Part shown: positions 16,921 to 24,901 of the stretch, piece by piece
How the letters are laid out: each line of letters starts with the position of its first letter
Position numbering within the stretch: the stretch's first letter is position 1
NCBI RefSeq assembly: GCF_007922615.2
Contig: NZ_CP042301.2
Location: forward strand, 868,001 to 932,000
Direction: 5' to 3'
From: Nitratireductor mangrovi
GTDB lineage: Bacteria; Pseudomonadota; Alphaproteobacteria; Rhizobiales; Rhizobiaceae
Length of the DNA: 64,000 bases
Notes under the pieces: generated by a model
Databases searched by the model: none
The model's input: the letters and a program-made list of their open reading frames with translations, nothing else
What the model was told of the DNA's origin: nothing
Program-made: the position numbers and the translations under genes

Positions 16921-17448
16921 GTGACCATCTACGCGCTTGACGGCACCGCACCGGAATTCGAGGACCGCGGCACGAATTGGATCGCCTCCGACGCCAGCGT
17001 GATCGGAAAGGTGCGGCTTGGCCGCAACGCCGGCATCTGGTTTGGCGTCGTGATTCGCGGCGACAACGAACCGATCACAATCGGCCCCGATACCAACGTG
17101 CAGGAACACACCATCATGCACACCGATATCGGCTTTCCGCTGACGATCGGCCGAGGTTGCACGATCGGTCACCGCGCCATCCTGCATGGCTGCACAATCG
17201 GCGACAACAGCCTGATCGGCATGGGTGCAATCGTTCTCAATGGCGCGAAGATCGGCAACAACTGCCTTGTCGGGGCTGGCGCGCTGGTGACCGAAGGCAA
17301 GGTCTTCCCCGATAATTCCCTGATCGTCGGTTCACCGGCCAAGCCGGTGCGTGACCTCGACGGGAAAGCGGTGGAACTGCTGAAATGGTCAGCCGCCCAC
17401 TATGTCGAGAACGGCCGCCGCTTCATCATGGGCCTAACCGAGGCTTGA
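16921..17448 (+). CDS. Gamma-class carbonic anhydrase family protein
   Basis: 175 residues, nearly all left-handed beta-helix hexapeptide repeats (IGKVRLG, VVIRGDNEPITIG, TIGHRAILHGCTIGDNSLIGMGAIVLNGAKIG). The metal-binding histidines of the family are at EHTIMH and IGHRAILHGC. Members hydrate CO2 or act as uncharacterised acyl-transfer-like trimers; YrdA/PaaY-type activity cannot be separated here. The start is GTG at 16921 with GGGAGG eight bases upstream; nearby ATG triplets are out of frame. It follows the small membrane protein gene closely. A strong intrinsic terminator of the convergent gene lies just after it. Confidence 0.9.
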   Translation: MTIYALDGTAPEFEDRGTNWIASDASVIGKVRLGRNAGIWFGVVIRGDNEPITIGPDTNVQEHTIMHTDIGFPLTIGRGCTIGHRAILHGCTIGDNSLIGMGAIVLNGAKIGNNCLVGAGALVTEGKVFPDNSLIVGSPAKPVRDLDGKAVELLKWSAAHYVENGRRFIMGLTEA

Positions 17449-17469
17449 GATAGCAGCAGCCAATTCCCC

Positions 17470-17507
17470 AAAAAAGTGGAGCCGGCCCGGGGACAAGGGC
17501 CGGCTCC
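17470..17507 (-). terminator. Intrinsic terminator of the transglutaminase-like gene
   Basis: Arms GGAGCCGGCCC (17478-17488) and GGGCCGGCTCC (17497-17507) form a perfect 11-bp stem with an 8-base loop. On the minus strand the stem is followed after AC by TTTTTT (17475-17470). It lies 60 bases past the stop of the minus-strand transglutaminase-like gene and directly after the plus-strand carbonic anhydrase gene. Confidence 0.9.
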
Positions 17508-17568
17508 GTAACCCGGTCGTTGGGGACGGGGAGGGTGGGGACTCGACCGGGTATTCCTTTGCAGCGGC

Positions 17569-18165
17569 CTAGCGCACGCTGCCGACGGCAACGCTGCGGC
17601 CGTCGTCGATCGACACCCACGCACCGGCGTGGCGCGCGGATTGGCGCTTCAGATAGCGGTATTCGGTGTCCGTCCAGACCAGCACCCGCGGTTCCAGGTT
17701 GTCGAGCACGAAGTCGCCATAGCTGGTATTGACCGTCAGTACGGCGTGGCCGTCACCGTTGGGTTGGCGCACTACGGTGATCAGTAGGTTGCCGGAGGGA
17801 ACGCCAGCCCTCATCAGCAGGCGGCGCTTTTCCAGCACATAGTCTTCACAGTCGCCGACCCCCTTCGGATAGGACCACAACTCCTCGCGGCCCCAGATCT
17901 CGTAATCCGTCTTGGGTGCGACGGCGACATTTACCGCATGGTTGATCTCAAGAATGGTCTTCCACAGCTTGCGGGTCAGTTCGACCGGCCGGGAAGCCGG
18001 TCGCCCCTGATCGCACTCCGCCGGCAGCCGCTGGCAGAGTTCGTAGTGTCCGACAGGTTGCGTCGTACGCCCGCCGGTAATCATGAATGGATTGGCTGCG
18101 TTGGCCGCGCTCGCCGTCCACGCGAGCATTGCCGCAACCGTAAGGTAACGTCCCCGTTTGGTCAT
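17569..18165 (-). CDS. Transglutaminase-like cysteine peptidase (BTLCP family)
   Basis: 198 residues with a Sec signal peptide (MTKRGRYLTVAAMLAWTASAANA) and a papain/transglutaminase-like core. The catalytic triad is visible as Cys106 (GDCEDY), His140 (GDGHAVL) and Asp155 (VLDNLEP). Related periplasmic proteins include LapG, which cleaves a biofilm adhesin, and many BTLCPs of unknown substrate. No LapA-type adhesin or LapD gene is adjacent, so LapG function is not claimed; a tandem-PilZ gene upstream on the same strand hints at a c-di-GMP context. GGGGAGACGAGG precedes the ATG. The upstream region is a marked AT-rich patch. Confidence 0.88.
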   Translation of the reverse strand: MTKRGRYLTVAAMLAWTASAANAANPFMITGGRTTQPVGHYELCQRLPAECDQGRPASRPVELTRKLWKTILEINHAVNVAVAPKTDYEIWGREELWSYPKGVGDCEDYVLEKRRLLMRAGVPSGNLLITVVRQPNGDGHAVLTVNTSYGDFVLDNLEPRVLVWTDTEYRYLKRQSARHAGAWVSIDDGRSVAVGSVR

Positions 18166-18428
18166 TGCCTCGTCTCCCCGTTTGAGCAGACAATGACAGG
18201 CGCGGATTTATTTGACGCAAAAGAACGTGGAGTAACTTAAGTAAAAACACGAGAGATAAAGAATAAAACTGAGATAAATAAATAGAAAAATGCGCTCTTA
18301 ATTAGATCGAAATTTGCAGAAAATTTGAGCTATCCGGCGACTTGGCTGTGTCGTCGCGTCGCCCAGCGAAGGAGCGGACACATCTGCATGGGAGCGAGGA
18401 GGCAAAGAAGGGGAGAGGGGCCGTCCCG
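18166..18428. other. Gene-free, locally AT-rich region upstream of the BTLCP gene
   Basis: About 260 bases between the BTLCP start and the PilZ stop, both minus strand. From about 18230 to 18330 the composition switches to strongly AT-rich (runs such as AATAAAACTGAGATAAATAAA) within otherwise GC-rich DNA, with AAATTT repeats near 18310-18327. It most likely holds the BTLCP promoter and upstream elements. I see no ORF with coding character and no RNA gene. Confidence 0.6.
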
Positions 18429-19052
18429 TCAGGAGTTACCGGCACCGCCGCTGAATTGGGCTTCAAGCGAATCGACTCGTTGCACGACGGCGAACTCGAC
18501 GGCGATGCCGTCTTCGAAATGCCGTATGACGCGACCGCGCATCGTGCCAAGCGTGACAGGAGTTCCAAGGGCAGGACGCACGTCGATCTCGACCGCTGCG
18601 CCGGAAAGCGAAAGGTCGACGATCCGGCACTGATATTCGCGACCGTCTTCGAGCCGCACGACACTGACGGGGTTACGAGGCGTCACCCGCTCATGGCGGC
18701 GGTCTTCCGGCAGGTCGAGCTCGTGCTTGTTGGCCAGCCACGTGAGTTGGGCGGCGAGCTTGTCGCGCTTGCGATCAGACGCGATCAACGTGATCGCGAA
18801 GCCGTCGTCCTGCAGGCGCGTGATCACGCCCTCGATCCGACCGATGTGGTCCAGATAGGCAATGACTCGCTCACCCAGCGCGCCGACCCGGTCGCACCGA
18901 AACAGGGCGTTACCGGGCGACATGTCGATCACCTGGCAAGGGTGCTCCGTGCGGTCTTCCAGCATGTAGCGCCCGTACACCTTGACGCGGACGCGCTGGA
19001 AGTGGCGCCTTTCGGCGCGTGACGGCGCTGTGTCGATCGCCGCTGACGTCAT
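18429..19052 (-). CDS. Tandem PilZ-domain protein
   Basis: 207 residues with two PilZ-like modules. The first (about 14-95) has RRHFQR and DMSPGN (Asn48 where glycine is canonical). The second (about 117-192) has DRRHERVTPR and DLSLSG (146-151), the full RxxxR...[DN]xSxxG c-di-GMP-binding pattern. So the second module should bind c-di-GMP and the first may be degenerate; both points are inference. No transmembrane segment or enzymatic domain is present, so it probably acts as a cytosolic adaptor for motility, polysaccharide or cell-cycle targets. Transcribed in the same direction as the BTLCP gene but separated by about 260 bases. Confidence 0.85.
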   Translation of the reverse strand: MTSAAIDTAPSRAERRHFQRVRVKVYGRYMLEDRTEHPCQVIDMSPGNALFRCDRVGALGERVIAYLDHIGRIEGVITRLQDDGFAITLIASDRKRDKLAAQLTWLANKHELDLPEDRRHERVTPRNPVSVVRLEDGREYQCRIVDLSLSGAAVEIDVRPALGTPVTLGTMRGRVIRHFEDGIAVEFAVVQRVDSLEAQFSGGAGNS

Positions 19053-19206
19053 CTCATCCTCTGCCCGCCTGAAGCCCGGATTCGCTACGCGCGAATGGTC
19101 CTCCCATTTAGGGCGGAATGGGTTAACAAGCGGTAAGCCCCGTGGCCGAACGGCTCTGCGACTTAAGGGTCTGCCTCAACCACCGGTGGCAGCGATGAGG
19201 GCCTTG

Positions 19207-19839
19207 TCAGCCGTCGCGTCCACCGTCGATTACCACGAGATGGCGAAAGCGTCTTGTTTTCCCGACGCCACCCTCGCTCATCGTGTCATCCGAAGGCGCG
19301 AGCGGCGGCACGGCAATGGCCGGCCTGTTCTTGAGGAACATGGGCTCGCGGTTCGGGTCGATCAGCCGCATCGAATCGATTCGGCTTTCTACGACCGGGT
19401 CGCTGCCGAGCCAGTAGGGCTTTTCGTGAGGCGTGATACAACCAAGCGAACGCGGGCTGTCGATGCCGCCGTCCAGGGGAAGCAGCAGCAGTTCGAACGC
19501 CACCGAGCGTCCCTGGTTGGTAACGCCTTCGTAGCTGGTCACCGACACCGATTTTTCCTGTAGCGATCCTGTCGCCAACCTGCCCGCCAACGGCTGGTCC
19601 TGCGCTGCCCACAGCGATGTGAAGGCGAAGCCCTTCAACTCTCGGCCATAGGTGGCGCAAAGCCTCGTGCCGGCGAGACGGAATACGGCCTCCCCGCGCG
19701 TGTCCCGTTCGAGAATGAAGGTGTCCGCCAGCATCGGTTTGATGTCCGCCGGCTCGACTTCCGAGCGCCGCGGCGCCGCGCGTCCGTTTCGCAGCCTGTC
19801 CCAATATTGGAAAAGTGCGATGGTTCCTTCCAGTTTCAT
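19207..19839 (-). CDS. PAS-domain protein (PAS_5/DUF1482 type)
   Basis: 210 residues. The N-terminal 150 residues match the single PAS-like domain family common in Rhizobiales (FQYWDRLRNGRAAPRRSEVEPADIKPML, ILERDTRGEAVFRLAGTRLCATYGRELKG). The C-terminal tail is disordered-looking and basic. No output domain is attached, so it may be a partner protein or a sensor of unknown ligand. ATG 19839 follows a weak GGGGAC. It is divergent from the rhomboid gene region; the 377 bases between them contain an inverted repeat and a terminator-like structure on the opposite strand. Confidence 0.8.
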   Translation of the reverse strand: MKLEGTIALFQYWDRLRNGRAAPRRSEVEPADIKPMLADTFILERDTRGEAVFRLAGTRLCATYGRELKGFAFTSLWAAQDQPLAGRLATGSLQEKSVSVTSYEGVTNQGRSVAFELLLLPLDGGIDSPRSLGCITPHEKPYWLGSDPVVESRIDSMRLIDPNREPMFLKNRPAIAVPPLAPSDDTMSEGGVGKTRRFRHLVVIDGGRDG

Positions 19840-19954
19840 CTGTCCCCGCTATTCCCTGCTCGTCTTGTTGTGTCATCGCCGCACAACGGGGGGCCTCCCG
19901 CGTGCGATACATGGCGGAAGGAGCAGGTTGCGTGCCAGCACCCTTGGGGGAGTT

Positions 19955-19977
19955 GTTAACGGGCCCGTCCCGTTAAC
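19955..19977. repeat. Perfect 9-bp inverted repeat GTTAACGGG-N5-CCCGTTAAC
   Basis: The arms at 19955-19963 and 19969-19977 are exact reverse complements around CCCGT, followed directly by CTTAACG. It could be an operator for the divergent PAS gene or the 5' edge of the candidate RNA downstream. There is no T-run on either side, so it is not a terminator. Confidence 0.6.
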
Positions 19978-20142
19978 CTTAACGAATGGTTTCAATTGCG
20001 CGCCGGGCTCGTGGATGTCAGAAGGGGACGACAGGCGAAGCCATTGGCGTTGTTCGGGAATTCCGCCACGGGTGTTGCAGCGCAAGATTTCGGGCAGGGG
20101 CTCGACCGGCCGTCCAGGGGGACATCCTGGGCGGCCTTTTTT
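19978..20142 (+). ncRNA. Candidate small RNA or attenuated leader upstream of the rhomboid gene
   Basis: A transcript must exist on the plus strand to use the strong terminator at 20108-20142, yet no coding gene ends there. The preceding segment has further pairing potential, for example TTGCGC near 19996 with GCGCAA near 20088, and GGCG/CGCC around GGAATTCC near 20046-20070. I could not match it to a known RNA family. The 5' end is unknown; the coordinate given is only the edge of the upstream inverted repeat. It may equally be a 5' leader that prematurely terminates rhomboid-gene transcription. Confidence 0.3.
20108..20142 (+). terminator. Intrinsic terminator upstream of the rhomboid gene
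   Basis: GGCCGTCCAGG (20108-20118) pairs with CCTGGGCGGCC (20126-20136) as an 11-bp stem with one T-G wobble and a 7-base loop, followed immediately by TTTTTT (20137-20142). It lies about 75 bases before the rhomboid start codon on the same strand. Confidence 0.75.
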
Positions 20143-20216
20143 ACCATTCCCCTTGCGCCTGCCGGGACAAGCAGGCGAACTCGCGGCCAACCGAATCAGC
20201 CGAGGAGACCGGGAGG

Positions 20217-20954
20217 ATGACTGCGGAGCCCGCGCCTGACAACAGGGGTGTCCAACCCCCGAACGGCGGCGGTGGCGAACCGGCCTTCAACATTCCAGGC
20301 ATCGTACTGGGCTTCATCGGCGCCTGTGTGCTGATCCACGCCGCTCGGGTCTATGTGATTGCGCCGGCGCAGGATCTGGACCTCCTGGTCGCAGCGGCCT
20401 TTATTCCGCTCCGCTACACCGGAGGCTATTCGCTGGATTTTTTCGCCTTCTCCAGCCCCTTGACCTATTCTCTGCTGCACGGTGGTCTCGCGCATCTGGC
20501 GATCAACATGATCTGGCTGGCCGCCTTCGGCTCTCCGTTGGCCAACCGCTTTGGTGCATGGCGATTCGCATCGTTCTGGGCCGTGACAGCGCTGGCTGCG
20601 GCGCTGATGCACTTTCTCATCTATCCCGACAGTTCCTCGCCCCTTGTCGGGGCGTCCGGAGCGATTTCCGGCATGATGGGCGCGGCAGCCCGATTCGGTT
20701 TCCGTGTCGATCGTCGCCGGGGCCAACGCTCCGCCTTTGCTGGCACGCTGCTCCCGATCACCGAGGCCTTGCGCCTGCGTGCCGTGGTGACGTTCCTTGG
20801 CGTCTGGATGGCGGTGAACGTCGCGACGGGCCTCCTCGGCGGTGTTCCAGGGTCGGATGCGGTGATCGCCTGGGAGGCGCATATCGGCGGTTTCTTGGTC
20901 GGTTTTTTTGGTGTCCGGCTGTTCGACCGCGGTCCGCTTACGCGCTCTTTCTAG
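20217..20954 (+). CDS. Rhomboid family intramembrane serine protease
   Basis: 245 residues, six or so membrane segments. Hallmarks of the rhomboid fold are HGGLAHLAINMIWL (about 88-101), the catalytic serine motif GASGAISG (Ser147) and the catalytic histidine in AHIGGFLVG (His222). It cleaves single-pass membrane proteins within the bilayer; its substrate here is unknown. ATG 20217 is immediately preceded by GAGGAGACCGGGAGG, a strong ribosome site, which rules out the longer frame from 19986. A possible regulatory terminator lies about 75 bases upstream. A CBS-domain gene follows 94 bases downstream on the same strand. Confidence 0.9.
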   Translation: MTAEPAPDNRGVQPPNGGGGEPAFNIPGIVLGFIGACVLIHAARVYVIAPAQDLDLLVAAAFIPLRYTGGYSLDFFAFSSPLTYSLLHGGLAHLAINMIWLAAFGSPLANRFGAWRFASFWAVTALAAALMHFLIYPDSSSPLVGASGAISGMMGAAARFGFRVDRRRGQRSAFAGTLLPITEALRLRAVVTFLGVWMAVNVATGLLGGVPGSDAVIAWEAHIGGFLVGFFGVRLFDRGPLTRSF

Positions 20955-21048
20955 GTCGGAGGGCGGCCAGTCTTGCATTGGCCGAAATCCGGTAGCACCA
21001 TGTCATCAGGTGGGAACGGCTGGAGCACGGAAGCTCAGGAGGAAAGCC

Positions 21049-21480
21049 ATGCTGGTCAGAACCATTCTCGCGGACAAGGGCGGCGACGTCGTCACGATCG
21101 CGCCCGAGCGCACGGTCGGAGAGGCGGTGAGCCTGCTTGCCGAGAAGAAGATCGGCGCGGTTGTGGTGACCAAGGGCGGTGGCAAGATCGCCGGTATTCT
21201 CTCCGAGCGCGACATCGTGCGCATGCTGGCCGCCGAAGGAGCGGCTGCACTGCAACAGCCGGTTGCGGGAGCGATGACCGCCAAGGTCAAGGTTTGCAAC
21301 GAGGATCACACGGTCAACGACGTGATGGGCATCATGACGGCCGGCCGCTTCCGCCACCTGCCCGTCGAGCGGGACGGCGTTTTGGCTGGCATCATCTCGA
21401 TCGGCGACGTCGTTAAGCGCCGCATCGAGGAAATCGAGCACGAAGCGGAGGAAATCCGCAACTACATCGCCACCGCCTAG
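21049..21480 (+). CDS. CBS-domain pair protein
   Basis: 143 residues consisting of two CBS motifs (VVTIAPERTVGEAVSLLAEKK and the second from VCNEDHTVNDVMGIMTAGR) that fold as one Bateman module, with no other domain. Such proteins bind adenosyl ligands (AMP, ATP, NADH) and modulate partner enzymes; the partner is unknown. ATG 21049 has AGGAGGAAAG just upstream. The C-terminus is an acidic helix (IEEIEHEAEEIRNYI) characteristic of this small family. Likely an independent gene after the rhomboid gene; the DUF6455 gene is convergent. Confidence 0.9.
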   Translation: MLVRTILADKGGDVVTIAPERTVGEAVSLLAEKKIGAVVVTKGGGKIAGILSERDIVRMLAAEGAAALQQPVAGAMTAKVKVCNEDHTVNDVMGIMTAGRFRHLPVERDGVLAGIISIGDVVKRRIEEIEHEAEEIRNYIATA

Positions 21481-21504
21481 CGCTGTGTTGGGAGGCGGCC
21501 CCGG

Positions 21505-21765
21505 TCAGGCGTCGTCGGCGACGAAGTCGAAAAGTTCGCGGTTGCGGCAATAGGCGGGCGCGCGGCTGTGCGCAGTATCCGAGGCCAGCCATTCACGGCA
21601 TTCCTGCCCGTGGCCGCAGGTGAGGCAGCGCAATGTCGCGTTCCTGAGCACAGCAGCGCCGTCGGGCATTCGAGCGACGCCGTCGCGAACGCCGAGATGT
21701 TCCATCATGTTGTTCATCAGGTCGGCTTTGGCGGCCATCCTGTCGATGATCCTGAAGGGCTTCAT
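21505..21765 (-). CDS. DUF6455 family small cysteine-rich protein
   Basis: 86 residues with an N-terminal helical part (RIIDRMAAKADLMNNMMEHLGV) and a C-terminal cysteine cluster: CLTCGHGQEC followed by CRNRELF, four cysteines that could hold a metal or iron-sulfur cluster. It matches the DUF6455 type of proteins; no function is established. The start follows GAGGAGATCT on the minus strand. It is convergent with the CBS gene and divergent from gatB. Confidence 0.8.
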   Translation of the reverse strand: MKPFRIIDRMAAKADLMNNMMEHLGVRDGVARMPDGAAVLRNATLRCLTCGHGQECREWLASDTAHSRAPAYCRNRELFDFVADDA

Positions 21766-21911
21766 CGTAGATCTCCTCGCTCAAGTTGGCGTACCAGTCT
21801 TGCGCCAGGGCCCGCGGCCCGCCTTGACCTCGATCAAATGGGGCAAAGCCTTGCCTGCCTGCTGCGAATGGTCTAGCGAACCGGGCAGTTCCTTCACGAG
21901 CAATCTCGCCG

Positions 21912-23411
21912 ATGACCATTATCGACACCCGCACGCCCGACCCGACGCGTTTGATTGCCGGCGCCACCGGCGACTGGGAAATCATCGTCGGCCTTGAGGT
22001 GCACGCCCAGGTAACATCGCAGTCGAAGCTGTTTTCGGGCGCCTCGACGGCCTTCGGTGCCGAACCCAACGCCAATGTCAGCCTCGTCGATGCAGCGATG
22101 CCGGGCATGCTGCCCGTGATCAACGAGGAATGCGTCAAGCAGGCGATCCGCACAGGGCTTGGTCTGAAGGCAGAGATCAACCTCAAGTCCGTCTTCGATC
22201 GTAAGAACTATTTCTATCCCGACCTGCCTCAGGGCTATCAGATATCGCAGTACAAGCAGCCGATTGTCGGGGAAGGCAAGGTCAAGGTCTCTGTCGGCCC
22301 CGACCGGCAGGGAAATTTCGAGGACATAGAGGTCGGCATAGAACGGCTGCACCTCGAACAGGACGCTGGCAAGTCGATGCACGACCAGCATCCCACCATG
22401 TCCTATGTCGACCTCAACCGTTCCGGCGTCGCGCTGATGGAGATCGTGTCGAAGCCCGACATGCGCTCGTCGGACGAGGCCAAGGCCTACGTGACCAAGC
22501 TGCGCTCGATCATGCGCTATCTCGGCACTTGTGACGGCAACATGGACGAAGGGTCGCTGAGGGCCGACGTCAACGTGTCCGTGCGCCGGCCGGGCGAGGG
22601 TTTCGGCACGCGCTGCGAGATCAAGAACGTGAACTCCATCCGCTTCCTTGGCCAAGCGATCGAGTACGAGGCGAGGCGGCAAATTGCCATCCTGGAGGAT
22701 GGCGGCACGATCGATCAGGAGACCCGCCTCTTTGATCCCAACAAGGGCGAGACGCGTTCGATGCGCTCCAAGGAGGAGGCGCACGATTACCGCTATTTCC
22801 CCGATCCGGATCTTCTGCCGCTGGAGTTCGACCAGGCCTATGTCGATGCGCTCGCCGGCGATCTTCCGGAATTGCCGGACGAGAAGAGAGAGCGTTTCGT
22901 TGCAACGCTCGGTCTCTCGCCCTACGACGCCTCCGTGCTGGTTGCGGAAAAGGCCACTGCCGACTTCTTTGAGAAGGTCGCCGAGGGTCGCGACGGCAAG
23001 CTGGCGGCAAACTGGGTCATCAACGACTTGCTGGGAGCCTTGAACAAATACGGCCAGGGCATTGAAGCGACTCCGGTTTCGCCGGAACAGCTTGGCGCGA
23101 TCATAGACCTGATCAAGGAAGGCACGATCTCCGGCAAGATCGCCAAGGATCTGTTCGACATCGTCTGGAACGAGGGTGGCGACCCGCGCGAACTGGTCGA
23201 AAGCCGCGGCCTCAGGCAGGTGACCGATACTGGTGCAATTGAAAAGGCCGTCGATGAGGTGCTTGCGGCCAACCCGGAAAAGGTCGAGCAAGCCAAGGCC
23301 AAGCCGACCATGGCTGGCTGGTTTGTCGGTCAGGTGATGAAGGCAACCGGCGGCAAGGCCAATCCCCAGGCCGTCAACGAGCTTATCCGGCAAAAGCTGG
23401 GAATCGAGTAA
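21912..23411 (+). CDS. gatB: Aspartyl/glutamyl-tRNA(Asn/Gln) amidotransferase subunit B
   Basis: 499 residues, full length for GatB. The N-terminal kinase/cradle domain begins [12 protein letters not shown] and contains [22 protein letters not shown] and the acidic patch of the phosphorylation site; the C-terminal YqeY-like tail domain ends with [11 protein letters not shown]. In the GatCAB complex it activates mischarged Glu-tRNA(Gln) or Asp-tRNA(Asn) for transamidation with ammonia from GatA. gatA and gatC are not adjacent. The ribosome site is weak, but the start agrees with the family. A GNAT gene starts two bases after its stop and is probably co-transcribed. Confidence 0.97.
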   Translation: MTIIDTRTPDPTRLIAGATGDWEIIVGLEVHAQVTSQSKLFSGASTAFGAEPNANVSLVDAAMPGMLPVINEECVKQAIRTGLGLKAEINLKSVFDRKNYFYPDLPQGYQISQYKQPIVGEGKVKVSVGPDRQGNFEDIEVGIERLHLEQDAGKSMHDQHPTMSYVDLNRSGVALMEIVSKPDMRSSDEAKAYVTKLRSIMRYLGTCDGNMDEGSLRADVNVSVRRPGEGFGTRCEIKNVNSIRFLGQAIEYEARRQIAILEDGGTIDQETRLFDPNKGETRSMRSKEEAHDYRYFPDPDLLPLEFDQAYVDALAGDLPELPDEKRERFVATLGLSPYDASVLVAEKATADFFEKVAEGRDGKLAANWVINDLLGALNKYGQGIEATPVSPEQLGAIIDLIKEGTISGKIAKDLFDIVWNEGGDPRELVESRGLRQVTDTGAIEKAVDEVLAANPEKVEQAKAKPTMAGWFVGQVMKATGGKANPQAVNELIRQKLGIE

Positions 23412-23413
23412 AC

Positions 23414-23905
23414 ATGTTTGTGCGCACTGCTTCCGAGCGAGATCTCGATGCCGTGCGCGACCTGCTCGTTGAGACCTGGCATGCGACCTATGACGGTATC
23501 TACGGCGTGGCGCGGGTGATCGAGATCACCGACGACTGGCATTCAATTGCGGCGCTCAGGGCGCGGCTGACGATGCCGAGGTCGGAGTTCGTGCTAGCGG
23601 ACGACGGCGAGATGATCGGCGGCATGGCCTTTGCCAGCGCCAGCGATGACGACAAGACCGTGATGCTGCATCAGCTCTATGTGCGCCCCGGCCAGCAGGG
23701 CAGGGGAACTGGCAGGCTGTTGCTCGACGAGATTATCGCGAGTTTTCCGGAGGCGCGTACGGTCAAGCTTGAGGTCGAAGAGGCCAATGCCGGCGCGATT
23801 GCGTTCTACAAGGCGAACGGATTCGAGGACGTTGGGCGCACCGCCAATTGCGGCCGTCAGGATTCCGGAATCCCGGCACTGATCTACGAGCGCCAGCTGA
23901 GCTGA
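23414..23905 (+). CDS. GNAT-family N-acetyltransferase
   Basis: 163 residues of GNAT fold: N-terminal substrate half (RTASERDLDAVRDLLVETWH), acetyl-CoA-binding motif A (LYVRPGQQGRGTGRLLLDE) and the C-terminal NAGAIAFYKANGFED segment. It transfers an acetyl group to an amine of an unknown small molecule or protein. It starts two bases after gatB's stop, so translational coupling is likely, though no functional link to tRNA amidation is evident. The EamA gene is convergent three bases beyond. Confidence 0.88.
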   Translation: MFVRTASERDLDAVRDLLVETWHATYDGIYGVARVIEITDDWHSIAALRARLTMPRSEFVLADDGEMIGGMAFASASDDDKTVMLHQLYVRPGQQGRGTGRLLLDEIIASFPEARTVKLEVEEANAGAIAFYKANGFEDVGRTANCGRQDSGIPALIYERQLS

Positions 23906-23908
23906 TCC

Positions 23909-24901
23909 CTATCGCTCGCGCCGAAGCGGCGTCTTCCAGCGGATGCGCTTGCCGAGTTCTGCCTCGCGGTAGAAAACATAGAAGCCGGCCCCTGCAATCA
24001 GCGCGATCCCGATCCACGCCACGACATCGGGCCAATCGCCCCAGATCACGACGCTCCAGAAGATCGCCAGAGGCATGGCGACATATTCGAACGGTGCTAT
24101 CAAACCCGCCTGCGCGACGCGGTAGGCTTGGCTCACCAGGTAGCCGCCGGTCGCGCCGATGACACCGATCGCGCCGAGCAAGGCAAAATCGCCCACGGGC
24201 GGCCAGGTCCAGGCGCGCAGCAGGAATTCGAGATTTGCGTTGCCTGAGCCACTGTAGCGGCCGTCACCGAAGATCAGCCCCATCGCGCCGGAAAAGCAGA
24301 TGAAGGCGATGCTGAGATAGAATGACATCGCTGAGGCCTTCACGGCCACGCCAAGCTTGCGTGTGGTGATCTGCAGCAGCGAATAACCGAAGGCGGCGAC
24401 AAGAGGCAGGAAGGCGGCGAATTGGAAAGTGCTGCCGCCCGGGCGGATGACGATCATCACGCCTGCGAGTCCCAGAAACACCGCGAGCCAGCGCCTCGGC
24501 CCGACCCGTTCGCCAAGAAGCAGCACCGACAGGCCTGTAACGAAGAGGGGTCCGACGAAGTAGATCGCCGTCGCCTCGCCGAGCGGCAAGGTGGCGAGCG
24601 CGGCGTAGAAGGTCATGTTGGCGAAAACCACGATCATGCCACGCATCATGTGAAAGCCCAGCCGGTTCGTGCGCAGATCGCGATAGGAGCCGTCGAGCGG
24701 CACGAAGACGGCCAACGTCACGATTATGCCGATCAGGCTGCGGATAAAAGTGATCTGGTGCAGCGGGTAGTCGCCGGATAGATATTTGATGACGACGTCG
24801 TTGAGCGAGAACGCGATCGCCGCGCCCATGGCGCAGGAAATGCCGATCAGGCCCGCCGGCACCTTACTCGCGCCTGCGGTGGTACCGCGCTCGCCTGTCA
24901 T
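23909..24901 (-). CDS. EamA/DMT-family membrane transporter
   Basis: 330 residues with ten hydrophobic segments in two EamA repeats (first from MGAAIAFSLNDVVIKYL, second from LVAAFGYSLLQITTRKLG), the RhaT/YdcZ-like drug/metabolite transporter fold. Probably a metabolite exporter; substrate unknown. ATG 24901 overlaps the stop of the upstream cysteine-rich gene by four bases (ATGA), so those two form an operon. The open frame to 24985 lies inside that neighbour and is not used. Confidence 0.88.
   Translation of the reverse strand: MTGERGTTAGASKVPAGLIGISCAMGAAIAFSLNDVVIKYLSGDYPLHQITFIRSLIGIIVTLAVFVPLDGSYRDLRTNRLGFHMMRGMIVVFANMTFYAALATLPLGEATAIYFVGPLFVTGLSVLLLGERVGPRRWLAVFLGLAGVMIVIRPGGSTFQFAAFLPLVAAFGYSLLQITTRKLGVAVKASAMSFYLSIAFICFSGAMGLIFGDGRYSGSGNANLEFLLRAWTWPPVGDFALLGAIGVIGATGGYLVSQAYRVAQAGLIAPFEYVAMPLAIFWSVVIWGDWPDVVAWIGIALIAGAGFYVFYREAELGKRIRWKTPLRRER

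Larger units (their letters stand above)
19840..20216. other. 377-base gene-free region between PAS and rhomboid genes
   Basis: This divergent interval holds the PAS-gene promoter on one side, a perfect inverted repeat at 19955-19977, three TTAAC half-sites (19956, 19973, 19979) of the kind bound by CtrA but without the standard TTAA-N7-TTAA spacing, and a strong plus-strand intrinsic terminator at 20108-20142. The plus-strand frame from 19986 is open but the segment before 20217 shows no homology. The rhomboid gene has its own ribosome site. Confidence 0.6.

Noticed and set aside
20964..20984. CGGCCA-N9-TGGCCG repeat after the rhomboid gene
   Set aside because: Only six base pairs and no T-run; could be chance in GC-rich DNA.
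21894..23393. A 499-codon minus-strand ORF exactly opposite gatB
   Set aside because: Mirror of the gatB reading frame with no homology of its own.
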